NCBI GenBank assembly: GCA_045862995.1
Contig: BTVX01000012.1
Coordinates: 32,688-96,687, forward strand
Origin: UBA2387 sp019454665
GTDB taxonomy: Bacteria > Armatimonadota > Fimbriimonadia > Fimbriimonadales > Fimbriimonadaceae
Direction: 5' to 3'
Length of the DNA stretch: 64,000 nucleotides
Shown: piece by piece, positions 42,828-50,417 of the stretch
How the letters are laid out: each line of letters opens with the position of its first letter
How positions within the stretch are numbered: position 1 is the first letter of the stretch
The notes under the pieces: model-generated
What the model was told of the DNA's origin: nothing
The model's database searches: none
The model's input: only the letters and a program-made list of their open reading frames with translations
Position numbers and translations under genes: made by a program

Positions 42828-44045
42828 TTGAGACTTTCAGCAACTCAACTGGTTGTGGGCGCGACGGTTATCGCCGCGATCCTAATCGCCACTTATCCCG
42901 ATGACGCACAGGCGATCCCGGCGTGGACCCGCAAGCACAAGTTGCCTTGCACCAGCTGCCACTTCGGCTCGACCAACCGACTCACCAAGTTCGGTAGGGA
43001 CTTTCAATGGCGCGGCTACCGAACAGCGGATACGGAGTCGCTTTCGGACGACAACAGCCCGGTCCTCACGGACTATCTGTCATTCGCTTCGAAGTTCCGC
43101 TTTGAAAGCGACAAGGATGCATCTCCGAAGACCAAGTTCGATGTCGAGGCGCTTTCCATCTACATGGGAGGCCCCCTCTACCAGAACCTATCGTTCTTCT
43201 TCGAGATCTACCTGCACGAACGCGGCAAGGAATCCAACTCGACGGGAACCGGCAACACGGACACCGCCGTGCGCGAGAAGTTGGCCGAGGCCTATCTGTT
43301 CTACAACAGCAAGCCGGATGCGGACACGTATTGGTTTGCTCGGGCTGGCTCGGTCACGCCTAGGTCCATCCACAACCTCAGCACAGGCGGTCGCAACTCG
43401 ATCAGTCGGCCGGCGGTCCTCAACGACGACGACGGCACTGGCAACCTGTTCACGCCCCGAGATCGCTTCTACGGCATTACGGCCGGCGCCGTCCACGACA
43501 AGAAGACCCGCTTCGAGTTTGGCATCACCAATGGCGGTGGAGGCAACAAGCGGCCGAACCAGCCCGAGAACAACGACTTCAAGGATCTGTTCTTCTCGGT
43601 GGAGCGCGATCTTGACGACGACGGAAGCTACGCGGGAGTCTTCGGGTACCGAGGACGCTACCCCGTAGCCAAACCGGGCGGTCCCGCTGGCCAGTTCGCC
43701 GACCAGAAGTTCGACCGGTTCGGTCTGTTCGCCGCCTTGGAGAAGGATCGCTTCAACGCGAGCGCCGGATACTTCTGGGGCAAGAACGAACTGGAGGCGA
43801 CTGCGAGCCGGAGCCCGAAGGGCTACTTCATCGAAGGCGGCGTCAATGTCGGCCCCAACACGACGGCCTATGGACGTTACGATCGGACCGATTGGGACAC
43901 CGGAACCACCAAGACCGGCTATGCCATCGGCCTATCGCAACGCCTGAGCAGCGTGGGCCGCGCGGCCTTGGAGCTCGCCCAGTCCAAAGTGACCGGCGCC
44001 CCGAACAAGCAGACGATCATGTTCGAGGTGAACTGGATCTTCTGA
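42828..44045 (+). CDS. Outer-membrane-type protein with single CxxCH haem motif
   Basis: 405 residues from a TTG start nine bases after GGAGG. A signal segment (LVVGATVIAAILIATYPDDA) precedes IPAWTRKHKLPCTSCHFGST: the mature N terminus carries C41-T-S-C44-H45, one c-type haem site. The remainder is a long series of amphipathic, aromatic-rich strands ending in MFEVNWIF, as in porin-like barrels. This matches a family of 'AIPAxxRKY..xCSxCH' proteins of diderm bacteria thought to sit in the outer membrane. Electron transfer across or at the outer membrane is an inference. Confidence 0.75.
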   Translation: MRLSATQLVVGATVIAAILIATYPDDAQAIPAWTRKHKLPCTSCHFGSTNRLTKFGRDFQWRGYRTADTESLSDDNSPVLTDYLSFASKFRFESDKDASPKTKFDVEALSIYMGGPLYQNLSFFFEIYLHERGKESNSTGTGNTDTAVREKLAEAYLFYNSKPDADTYWFARAGSVTPRSIHNLSTGGRNSISRPAVLNDDDGTGNLFTPRDRFYGITAGAVHDKKTRFEFGITNGGGGNKRPNQPENNDFKDLFFSVERDLDDDGSYAGVFGYRGRYPVAKPGGPAGQFADQKFDRFGLFAALEKDRFNASAGYFWGKNELEATASRSPKGYFIEGGVNVGPNTTAYGRYDRTDWDTGTTKTGYAIGLSQRLSSVGRAALELAQSKVTGAPNKQTIMFEVNWIF

Positions 44046-44137
44046 CGCCTTTTGTCTCCGTCAGCACATCTCTCCTATCGGCCGGGCGGCGTCTGCCGCT
44101 CGGCCCGATTCTTTGGGTCGCCTCCTCAGCCGAGGGG

Positions 44138-44809
44138 TCAGTGAATCCGCTCGATCGCGAGTTTCACGTTGACCGGGTTGGGCGAGCCCCAGAACGGTAC
44201 GCCGATCCAATCGAGGTCGGCCTTGACGATCCAGCCGTCTTTGGTCGAAATCCAGTAGGTGCCCTCGGCGCGGGCGGCCTTCTCGGAGCGGATCTCTTGA
44301 ACCGCCGCCTTGATCTTGAGGGTTTCGAGCCCGCCGACGGTTTCGAGGGCTTCGACCGTGTAATCGGCCCGGTAGGGCGGGGCGGCTTGGCGGACGTTGC
44401 CCGGCCCTTCGCGACGCCACGTGTCGCCCACGGCCACGGCCTTGCCGGGATAGTAGAACGCGTCGAGCGTGGCCAACCGGTACCGGTCGGGGTCGCTCGC
44501 CACGCCCACGATTTCGAGCACCGCGCCGGACGTGCTCCGTTTGATCAATGTGGGCTCGGCGGCCTCGCTGGTGAACGTGTCGTCGCCGACTTTGAGTTCG
44601 CCAGCGGTCGTCGCGACGCGAACCGTATAGGTCCCGTTGGGTTCGACGGATTCGATAGTCTCCAGCATGCGCCCGGAGTAGACGATGGCCAGCCCCGCGT
44701 GGATCGTGGTCTTGATCGTGTACGCCTGTTTTGCGCCGGGGCTGACTTGCCGCGCGATCTCGTAAGTCTGCTGCGGCAAAACCAGGCCGAGAGCAAGGAG
44801 GGTAAGCAT
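44138..44809 (-). CDS. Secreted DUF6263-like protein
   Basis: 223 residues with a short signal sequence (MLTLLALGLVLPQQ). The mature beta-rich domain has the pattern seen in the other such protein at 58750-59463: a modelled lipocalin-like series with VGDTWRREGPG near the middle and a tail ISTKDGWIVKADLDW. DUF6263 proteins are exported, of unknown function. AAGGA precedes the ATG, and TAACAT lies nine bases upstream. Between its stop and the convergent haem-porin gene is a weak GC hairpin (about 44079-44104). Confidence 0.65.
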   Translation of the reverse strand: MLTLLALGLVLPQQTYEIARQVSPGAKQAYTIKTTIHAGLAIVYSGRMLETIESVEPNGTYTVRVATTAGELKVGDDTFTSEAAEPTLIKRSTSGAVLEIVGVASDPDRYRLATLDAFYYPGKAVAVGDTWRREGPGNVRQAAPPYRADYTVEALETVGGLETLKIKAAVQEIRSEKAARAEGTYWISTKDGWIVKADLDWIGVPFWGSPNPVNVKLAIERIH

Positions 44810-44889
44810 GGTTCCTTCATGTTACACGCTCGGACCGCCAAGGCGGTTCATCCCATGCGTGGTGCGCCCGGCTCGAACCCGCTGGACCT

Positions 44890-45423
44890 CTACATCGGCT
44901 CGAGCAGTCCGTACTTGCCGTCGCGTCGTTTGTAGATGACCTCGGTGCGGCGGGTCTCCGAGTTCGTGAACACAAAGAACGGGTGGTCCACCATCTCCAT
45001 CTGAAGCGCGGCCTCCTCGATGGACATGGGCTTGGGATCGAACTGCTTGCGCTCCGCGAGCGGGAGCAGGTCCGCCTCTTCCTCGTCGGCGTGGATTTCC
45101 TGGAGCGCGCTTGGCGGGGTCGCGCCTCGTTTGCGGTGGTTGTGGAGGAGCCGCCCTTTCAGGCGTCGCAACCGCGTCTCCAGTTTGTCCGTGACGCGGT
45201 CGATCGCCGCTCGGACGGTCAGATCGTGTTCTTCGCCCCGGACGGTGAGCCCGTCGGCGAACACGGTGATCTCGATCCGGTGCCCGTGCTTTTCCTTTCG
45301 GTGCACCATCTCGACCTTCTGGGCTTGGCTGAAGTAGCGGTCGAGGCGTCCGAGTTTTTTGGCGGCGTACTCGCGATCTCGTTGGGTGACGTTGCCTTCG
45401 GCGTTGCGTACGAGTACTTCCAT
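44890..45423 (-). CDS. hpf: Ribosome hibernation promoting factor, long form
   Basis: 177 residues: N-terminal ribosome-binding S30AE domain (VTQRDREYAAKKLGRLDRYF ... AIDRVTDKLETRLRRLKGRL) and the C-terminal dimerisation domain (MSIEEAALQMEMVDHPFFVF, RRTEVIYKRRDGKYGLLEP) that defines long HPF and drives 100S ribosome formation in stationary phase. GGAG six bases before the ATG at 45423 fixes the start. Confidence 0.93.
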   Translation of the reverse strand: MEVLVRNAEGNVTQRDREYAAKKLGRLDRYFSQAQKVEMVHRKEKHGHRIEITVFADGLTVRGEEHDLTVRAAIDRVTDKLETRLRRLKGRLLHNHRKRGATPPSALQEIHADEEEADLLPLAERKQFDPKPMSIEEAALQMEMVDHPFFVFTNSETRRTEVIYKRRDGKYGLLEPM

Positions 45424-45580
45424 CGGTGTCTCCGGCCTTGGGCCGCCGGTGGGGGCCCACAGGGTTGTCGCGTCTGAGACATCGCGCCCCAGACAGACTT
45501 TCTTTCCACATACGCCGCGCAATCTCCTGCTGCTCGGTTCCGAAGGACCTAAGGGCCGCCCGGCGGGATAGACTCGCCCC

Positions 45581-46723
45581 ATGTTGCGCCTCGGTGTCGT
45601 CGGATTCGGCCTGCGTCGGTCACTGGCTCTTGAAGCCCATCGCCCGCCCGAGGTCCAAGTGGCCGCACTCGCGGACCCGCGCCCGAAAGCCCAAGAGCGT
45701 TTTCGGGAGGCGTTCGGCACCAGGGCGCTGATCGCCTCCTGCAGCGAAGCGTTGCTGGACCAAGGTCTCGATGCCGTGATGGTGCTCTCGCCCGACCATC
45801 TGCACGAGCGTCACGCCATCCAATTCCTCGAAGCCGGGGTGCCCGTCTATCTGGAGAAGCCCATGGCCATCACCACCGAAGGCTGCGACGCCATCCTCCG
45901 AGCGGCCAGATCTTCGGGCTCGAAGCTTTACGTCGGCCACAACATGAGGCACTTCGCCGTCGTGCGCAAGATGAGGGAGTGGATCGCCGCCGGACGGATC
46001 GGCGAAGTCAAGACGGCCTGGTGCCGACACTTCGTCAGCTACGGCGGCGGGGCGTACTTCGCCGATTGGCACGCCGACCGGCGCAACACCACGGGCTTGC
46101 TGCTCCAGAAGGGCGCGCACGACCTCGACGTCCTTCACTGGCTGTGCGGCGGCTACGCGCGGCGCGTGACGGCGATGGGTGCTTTGGCCGTCTACGGCGG
46201 CTTGGGCCGGCCACGCGATCCCGAAGAGGACTACGAAGTGGACTTCTCCAAGGTGAACGTCTGGCCGCCGGCCGCCCTGCCCGAAACCAACGCCGTGGTG
46301 GACGTCGAGGACCTGAACCTGGTGACCCTGCAGTTGGACAACGGGGTGCTCGCGGGTTACCAGCAGTGCCACTTCACGCCCGACGCGTGGCGCTCGTACT
46401 GCATCATCGGCACCGAGGGGCGGATCGAGAACTTCGACGACCGTCCGGGAACGGCGGTGGTGCGGCTGTGGAACCGGTTCCGATTCGGCTACGACCCTGA
46501 AGGCGACGATTCGTGGCGCGCCGAGCCCGCCACCGGAGGCCACGGCGGCGCGGACCACCTCATCCTGAACGAGTTCTTCCGTTACCTGCGGGAGGGCGGC
46601 GAGACCGACACGAACCCTGTCGCGGCACGGATGGCCGTGGCTGCGGGTGTGGCCGCCACGCAGTCGGTCCGTTCGGGGGGTGTTCCTGTGGACGTGCCGC
46701 CCTTGCCGGCGGGACTCGTTTGA
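45581..46723 (+). CDS. Gfo/Idh/MocA family oxidoreductase
   Basis: 380 residues. N-terminal Rossmann domain (LRLGVVGFGLRRSLALEAH, with GFGLRR in place of the usual GxGxxG), the hallmark EKP in VPVYLEKPMAI, then the alpha/beta C-terminal domain with GHNMRHFAVVRKMREWIA and a GAHDLDVLHWLCGG catalytic stretch (H-D). Members oxidise or reduce sugars and inositols with NAD(P). TAGACT ends six bases before the ATG. Divergent from hpf. Confidence 0.87.
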   Translation: MLRLGVVGFGLRRSLALEAHRPPEVQVAALADPRPKAQERFREAFGTRALIASCSEALLDQGLDAVMVLSPDHLHERHAIQFLEAGVPVYLEKPMAITTEGCDAILRAARSSGSKLYVGHNMRHFAVVRKMREWIAAGRIGEVKTAWCRHFVSYGGGAYFADWHADRRNTTGLLLQKGAHDLDVLHWLCGGYARRVTAMGALAVYGGLGRPRDPEEDYEVDFSKVNVWPPAALPETNAVVDVEDLNLVTLQLDNGVLAGYQQCHFTPDAWRSYCIIGTEGRIENFDDRPGTAVVRLWNRFRFGYDPEGDDSWRAEPATGGHGGADHLILNEFFRYLREGGETDTNPVAARMAVAAGVAATQSVRSGGVPVDVPPLPAGLV

Positions 46724-46753
46724 ACGCTGAACCCATGACCTTACATCAGCGTC

Positions 46754-46759
46754 TATAAT
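46754..46759 (+). promoter_or_regulatory. -10 element TATAAT upstream of the XRE-ImmA gene
   Basis: Consensus TATAAT in a locally AT-rich stretch. An out-of-frame ATG follows eight bases later; the regulator gene itself starts at 46790 or, better, 46823. Confidence 0.5.
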
Positions 46760-46822
46760 TGACAAGAATGGAATTTCTTCCCTGCAACAATGGCAAGAAC
46801 AGACCAAAACGTAAGGATCGCG

Positions 46823-48031
46823 ATGCCACTCACTCAAGAACAGCTCGGCCAACGCTTGCATGCCGCCCGTAAGAGCGTCGCCCTGACTCAGCAACAAGTC
46901 GCCGACCACCTTGGCCTGTCCCGTGAGTCGCTTGCCCAGATCGAGGCGGGCTCTCGCAGCGTGAACTCGCTGGAGATCGTCCGCCTAGCCAGGCTCTTTG
47001 GCCGCTCGCTCTCCTCGATCCTGCTCGAAGAGAACGCCCAGGAAGAGGAGCCCCTCACTGCTTTGTTCCGAATGCAGGACGCCCTTGCCGAGTCTCCGGG
47101 GCTCCGAGCCAAGCTCGTCGAGTTCTCGAACATCTTCCAAGAAGCCCGCACCATCGAGCGGCTCATCGGCGACGAGCCGAGGCAGCTCCCGCCTGATTAC
47201 GGCACCCGGGAACCCCGCAACAACTTCGAGGCCCACGAACAAGGGCAGGAGCTGGCCAAGCAGGAGAGGCGTCGTCTTGGGCTCGGTTCTGGACCGATTC
47301 CCGACGTCGCCGAAGTGATCTCGATGCAAGGCATCTGGGCCGTGTCGGCAGAAATGCCGGACTGCGTCTCCGGCATCTGCCTTTTCCATTCGGCCATCGG
47401 GGCCGCGGTCATTGTGAACCAGATCCACAGCCGGAGCAGACGCCGGTTTTCCTATGCCCACGAGTACGCCCACGTTTTGGCCGACCGCAAGACACGCATC
47501 GCTTCGGTCAGCAGCTCCAGCAACTCCAAGGAACTGATCGAGCGGCGGGCCAACAGCTTCGCAAGCGAGTTCCTCATGCCTTCGCGCGGGGTCCTCGACC
47601 TCCTCGAACGCATTGACAAGGGCGGGCCGAGCCGCGAGACCATGTGGCTCTTCGACCCCACCACCGAACTCGGCGAGCCTGTTGAAAAGCGGAACGCGCC
47701 CGGCTCCCAAGAGATCGCCTTTCACGACGTGGCTTTCATTGCCGACTGGTTCCAAGTCAGCTATGAAGCCGCCGCCTATCGTCTCAGCGACCTCGGGAAA
47801 GTCAATCGGGACAAGCTCCAAGTTCTTCTCGCGCAGAAAGGGGAGGGACGCCCCCGTATCGAAGATCGAGCCGAAGAGCAGCCGTTCCTCGCCACCTACG
47901 TCCGCTGGCTCGCTCGAGAGGCGTACCGAAGGGAGGCGATCTCAGGCGGACGCTTCCGAGATTTTGTCGCCCTCGCCGGCCTCGACCCGGACGACGAGTT
48001 TGAACAGGTGAGTGAGCACTTCGACGACTGA
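46823..48031 (+). CDS. XRE-type regulator fused to ImmA/IrrE metallo-endopeptidase
   Basis: 402 residues. A helix-turn-helix (LTQEQLGQRLHAARKSVALT, QQQVADHLGLSRESLAQIE, about residues 3-60) is joined to an ImmA/IrrE-type zinc peptidase with H213-E-Y-A-H217 (FSYAHEYAHVLADR) and the glutamate-bearing ERRANSFASEFLMPS helix. A later winged-helix-like segment (FIADWFQVSYEAAAYRLSDL) is typical. In ICEBs1 and Deinococcus such peptidases cleave a repressor in response to stress. AAGGA six bases upstream favours ATG 46823; ATG 46790 is the alternative. It overlaps the PIN-like gene by 20 bases. Confidence 0.85.
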   Translation: MPLTQEQLGQRLHAARKSVALTQQQVADHLGLSRESLAQIEAGSRSVNSLEIVRLARLFGRSLSSILLEENAQEEEPLTALFRMQDALAESPGLRAKLVEFSNIFQEARTIERLIGDEPRQLPPDYGTREPRNNFEAHEQGQELAKQERRRLGLGSGPIPDVAEVISMQGIWAVSAEMPDCVSGICLFHSAIGAAVIVNQIHSRSRRRFSYAHEYAHVLADRKTRIASVSSSSNSKELIERRANSFASEFLMPSRGVLDLLERIDKGGPSRETMWLFDPTTELGEPVEKRNAPGSQEIAFHDVAFIADWFQVSYEAAAYRLSDLGKVNRDKLQVLLAQKGEGRPRIEDRAEEQPFLATYVRWLAREAYRREAISGGRFRDFVALAGLDPDDEFEQVSEHFDD

Positions 48032-48539
48032 GCGGAGGAGTAAGCTTCTCATCGCGGACGCTTCGACACTCCTCAACTTCTTGAGGGTGCGTCGGTTCGA
48101 CTTGATGCAGGGGCTCGGCTACCGGGTCCGGATTGTGGATGCCGTCTTCGAGGAGATTCAGTCCGAACGGGAGCACCTCGAAGCGCTCGTCCACGGCGGC
48201 AAGATCAAGACGCTGACCTTGGAAGGGAAGGCGATCACGGACACCGTGGCCACGCTCCTCGGCCTTGGACTCGGAAGCGGCGAGTCATTCTCGTTCGCCG
48301 CGGCCATCGAGTTCGATGGAGCCGTCGCCAGCGATGACCGCCGGGCGGTGAAGCTCGCCAAGTCCATGAGCCCGAACCTCACGATCCTCACCACTCCGGA
48401 CATCGTCGTGGCCGGAATCCACTCCCAAATCATCAGCTTGGAGGAGGCCGACCTCTTGAAGGCCGACTGGGCAGAGAACCACCGGTTTCGGCTCAAGTTC
48501 GAGACATTTGAAGAACTCGTGAAGGGATCGAGGGCCTGA
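48012..48539 (+). CDS. PIN-like nuclease, partner of the XRE-ImmA protein
   Basis: 175 residues, GTG start inside the preceding gene. LLIADASTLLNFLRVRRFDL, VDAVFEEIQSERE, GLGSGESFSFAAAIE and VASDDRRAVKLAKS place acidic residues as in PIN/DUF3368-like ribonucleases, with a GxGE.. segment as in that group. The overlap with a DNA-binding metalloprotease suggests a toxin or effector controlled by its neighbour, that is an induced stress or defence pair. No VapB-like antitoxin is adjacent. Confidence 0.75.
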   Translation: MSTSTTERRSKLLIADASTLLNFLRVRRFDLMQGLGYRVRIVDAVFEEIQSEREHLEALVHGGKIKTLTLEGKAITDTVATLLGLGLGSGESFSFAAAIEFDGAVASDDRRAVKLAKSMSPNLTILTTPDIVVAGIHSQIISLEEADLLKADWAENHRFRLKFETFEELVKGSRA

Positions 48540-48684
48540 GCGATCGTTTCTTGAATGCACCGTGTTCCAAGGACGTTTGAACCTACGGCTGGGACCAAAG
48601 ACTCATGCAAAGAACGATCTGGAACGCCCGAGCATTCTTTGGTTCAAGAAGTAGTTCGCAATGCAACTACCTTGGACAGACGCA

Positions 48685-49287
48685 ATGAAACTCATCCCGA
48701 TTCTCCCTCTCGCCGTTCTCGCCCTCGCCTCCGGAGCGATGGCCCAGACCAAGACCTTTTCGGTCGGCGCAAGCGGCCGCGCGGCGGCCCAGGTCTTCAC
48801 GTTCGAGAGCGAGGCCGAGCTCGAGGACTTCACCGGCCTCACTCACAAGGTGACGGGCAACCTCTCGTTCGACCCCAAGGCCAAGACGGGCTCGGGCCGC
48901 ATCGTTGTGGACATCGCCAGCATTGACACCGGCATCCCCATGCGCAACGATCACCTTCGCAGCGCGACGTGGTTCGATGCCGCCAAGTACCCCACGGCCA
49001 CGTTCGAGACCACCAAGGTCGCCCACAAGAGCGGCGACACCTACACCGTGACGGGCAAGCTGACCGTGAAGGGCGTGACCAAGACCATCACGGTTCCCGC
49101 GACGGTGAAGTACATGCCGCAGAGCGAGACCACGCAGCGCGCGGGGTTCAAGGGCGATGTGCTGCAGGTCAAGACCTCGTTCAAGGTGACGCTGAAGGAC
49201 TACAACGTGACCATCCCGGCACCGGCCCAGGGCATGGTCGGCGAGTCCGTGACGATCAAGCTGACGGTGTTCGGTTCGGCGAGCTAA
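48685..49287 (+). CDS. YceI family protein
   Basis: 200 residues. Signal peptide (IPILPLAVLALASGAMA), then the YceI lipocalin-like domain: FESEAELEDFTGLTHKVTGN, the HLRSATWFDAAKYPTATFET signature and VTGKLTVKGVTKTITVPATV. YceI proteins bind isoprenoid lipids in the periplasm; they are often induced by base or osmotic stress. The ATG at 48685 is preferred over 48661 because it starts at the basic n-region. Five bases separate it from the next gene. Confidence 0.88.
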   Translation: MKLIPILPLAVLALASGAMAQTKTFSVGASGRAAAQVFTFESEAELEDFTGLTHKVTGNLSFDPKAKTGSGRIVVDIASIDTGIPMRNDHLRSATWFDAAKYPTATFETTKVAHKSGDTYTVTGKLTVKGVTKTITVPATVKYMPQSETTQRAGFKGDVLQVKTSFKVTLKDYNVTIPAPAQGMVGESVTIKLTVFGSAS

Positions 49288-49291
49288 GGCC

Positions 49292-49687
49292 ATGAAGAAC
49301 CTCTACCGCGCCGTTCTGGGGCTGGCCGCGCTCGCCGCGCTGGCCCTGGTCCTCGGCTTCGCCGGTCCGGCTTACTATGCCTCCAAGGCCGAATTGGTGC
49401 AGCGGGTCAAGCCGCACGACGAGGCCATGGCCGAACTGACGGGCGAGGTGGGCACGCTCATCGGCCCGCCCGAGAAGATGATCATCGCCGACCCGAAGGC
49501 CTTCGTCGAAGGGACGGGGGACGACGGTGCGCGGCTGGCCAACGACGACTACATGCAGAGCAACGGGGTGTATCCCTTGCAGCTCAAGTCGGTCGAGGCC
49601 GTGTCGAACTACGTGCGCCTTGGCTCGGGCGCCGCCCTGGTCGTGCTTGGCGTCGCAGCGTTCGCGCTGCGGCGCAAGCTGGCCTGA
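49292..49687 (+). CDS. Small two-helix membrane protein, partner of YceI
   Basis: 131 residues, unrecognised. An N-terminal hydrophobic segment (VLGLAALAALALVLGFAGPA) and a C-terminal one (LGSGAALVVLGVAAFALRRK) frame a roughly 75-residue extracytoplasmic part with no cysteine. Tight spacing to the yceI-like gene suggests joint function in the envelope. No family assigned. Confidence 0.65.
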   Translation: MKNLYRAVLGLAALAALALVLGFAGPAYYASKAELVQRVKPHDEAMAELTGEVGTLIGPPEKMIIADPKAFVEGTGDDGARLANDDYMQSNGVYPLQLKSVEAVSNYVRLGSGAALVVLGVAAFALRRKLA

Positions 49688-49732
49688 TCGTTCCCGCCTC
49701 TCGCCATTCCCGTGGGCGGAACGACGAGCCGG

Positions 49733-49798
49733 TCAGCGCTTCCACACCACGGCGTCCGAGTTGAGGATCGCTTGAACTCCGACCGTGAGGGCGGCGAG
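49733..49798 (-). pseudogene. 3' fragment of a second DUF1553 gene
   Basis: A 66-base copy of the 3' end of the DUF1549/DUF1553 gene at 50405-50470 with four differences. On the minus strand it reads LTVGVQAILNSDAVVWKR and stop, identical at protein level to the intact gene end. Upstream coding sequence for it is absent; it runs directly into an unrelated gene fragment. Confidence 0.75.
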
Positions 49799-49924
49799 AT
49801 CTTCATCCACGGCAAGGGCTCGAAGTCGGATTGGACTCTGGGGTGCGTTGCGCTGGAGGGCGACGACGTACGCGAACTCTACGACTGGATTCCGGTGGGC
49901 ACGCCGGTCGCGATTCTGCTTTGA
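49790..49924 (+). pseudogene. 3' fragment of an L,D-transpeptidase (YkuD) gene
   Basis: GGEIFIHGKGSKSDWTLGC, followed by VALEGDDVRELYDWIPVGTP and VAILL, is the last part of a YkuD-type L,D-transpeptidase, including the catalytic histidine (IHG) and cysteine (LGC) region. The N-terminal two thirds are missing: the sequence before it belongs to the opposite-strand DUF1553 fragment. The two remnants share the bases gggcggcgag (49789-49798), which looks like a microhomology junction. A frame from an upstream start exists but would add unrelated residues, so I treat it as a broken gene. Confidence 0.75.
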
Positions 49925-49931
49925 GCCGCCA

Positions 49932-50417
49932 CTAGGCTTCCTTGCGCAGGACCACGAACTCGCCGCGTTCCCCTTCGATCGCGTAGCCGAAGCGGGTCAT
50001 CAGGGCGATGAGCGGTGCGTTTCCCGGGTCGGTCCACGTGCGGAACACCGTCAGTCCCCGCTCCCGCATCCAGCCCTCGCCTGCCGCGACGAGTCGGGAC
50101 GCCAAGCCCGAGCGGCGATGTCGAGGTTCGACCCAGAAGGTCGAGAAGAGACCGAACGTCGAGCCGTCCTCCCACGTCTCTCGGCGGACGATCGTGTGTC
50201 CCGCAAGGCCCTCGGCAACCACCGCCACGAACACGCCGCCCTCGCACTGGGCGGGGTCCAGATGAAAGCGCACCCGCTCGCGGAGCCACTCGGGAGTGTA
50301 CATGCCGCCGCCACGCTGCTCACCCAACAGTTCGACCAGCGTCGCGCGCATGCGCGAGGCCACCCACGCGATCTCTTCGTCGGAGTCGGGTGCGATGGGT
50401 CGGATCAGCGCTTCCAT
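49932..50417 (-). CDS. GNAT family N-acetyltransferase
   Basis: 161 residues. The acetyl-CoA loop is FWVEPRHRRSGLASRLVAAG, preceded by GVFVAVVAEGLAGHTIVRRE and followed by WTDPGNAPLIALMTRFGY and a final EFVVLRKEA. Substrate unknown. The ATG at 50417 lies within the last 13 bases of the DUF1549/1553 gene in another frame, so its translation is coupled to that gene. Confidence 0.85.
   Translation of the reverse strand: MEALIRPIAPDSDEEIAWVASRMRATLVELLGEQRGGGMYTPEWLRERVRFHLDPAQCEGGVFVAVVAEGLAGHTIVRRETWEDGSTFGLFSTFWVEPRHRRSGLASRLVAAGEGWMRERGLTVFRTWTDPGNAPLIALMTRFGYAIEGERGEFVVLRKEA

Noticed and set aside
46768..46790. ATG eight bases after TATAAT as a leaderless short gene upstream of the XRE-ImmA gene
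   Set aside because: It opens a frame of about 34 codons overlapping the regulator out of frame, with no recognisable product.
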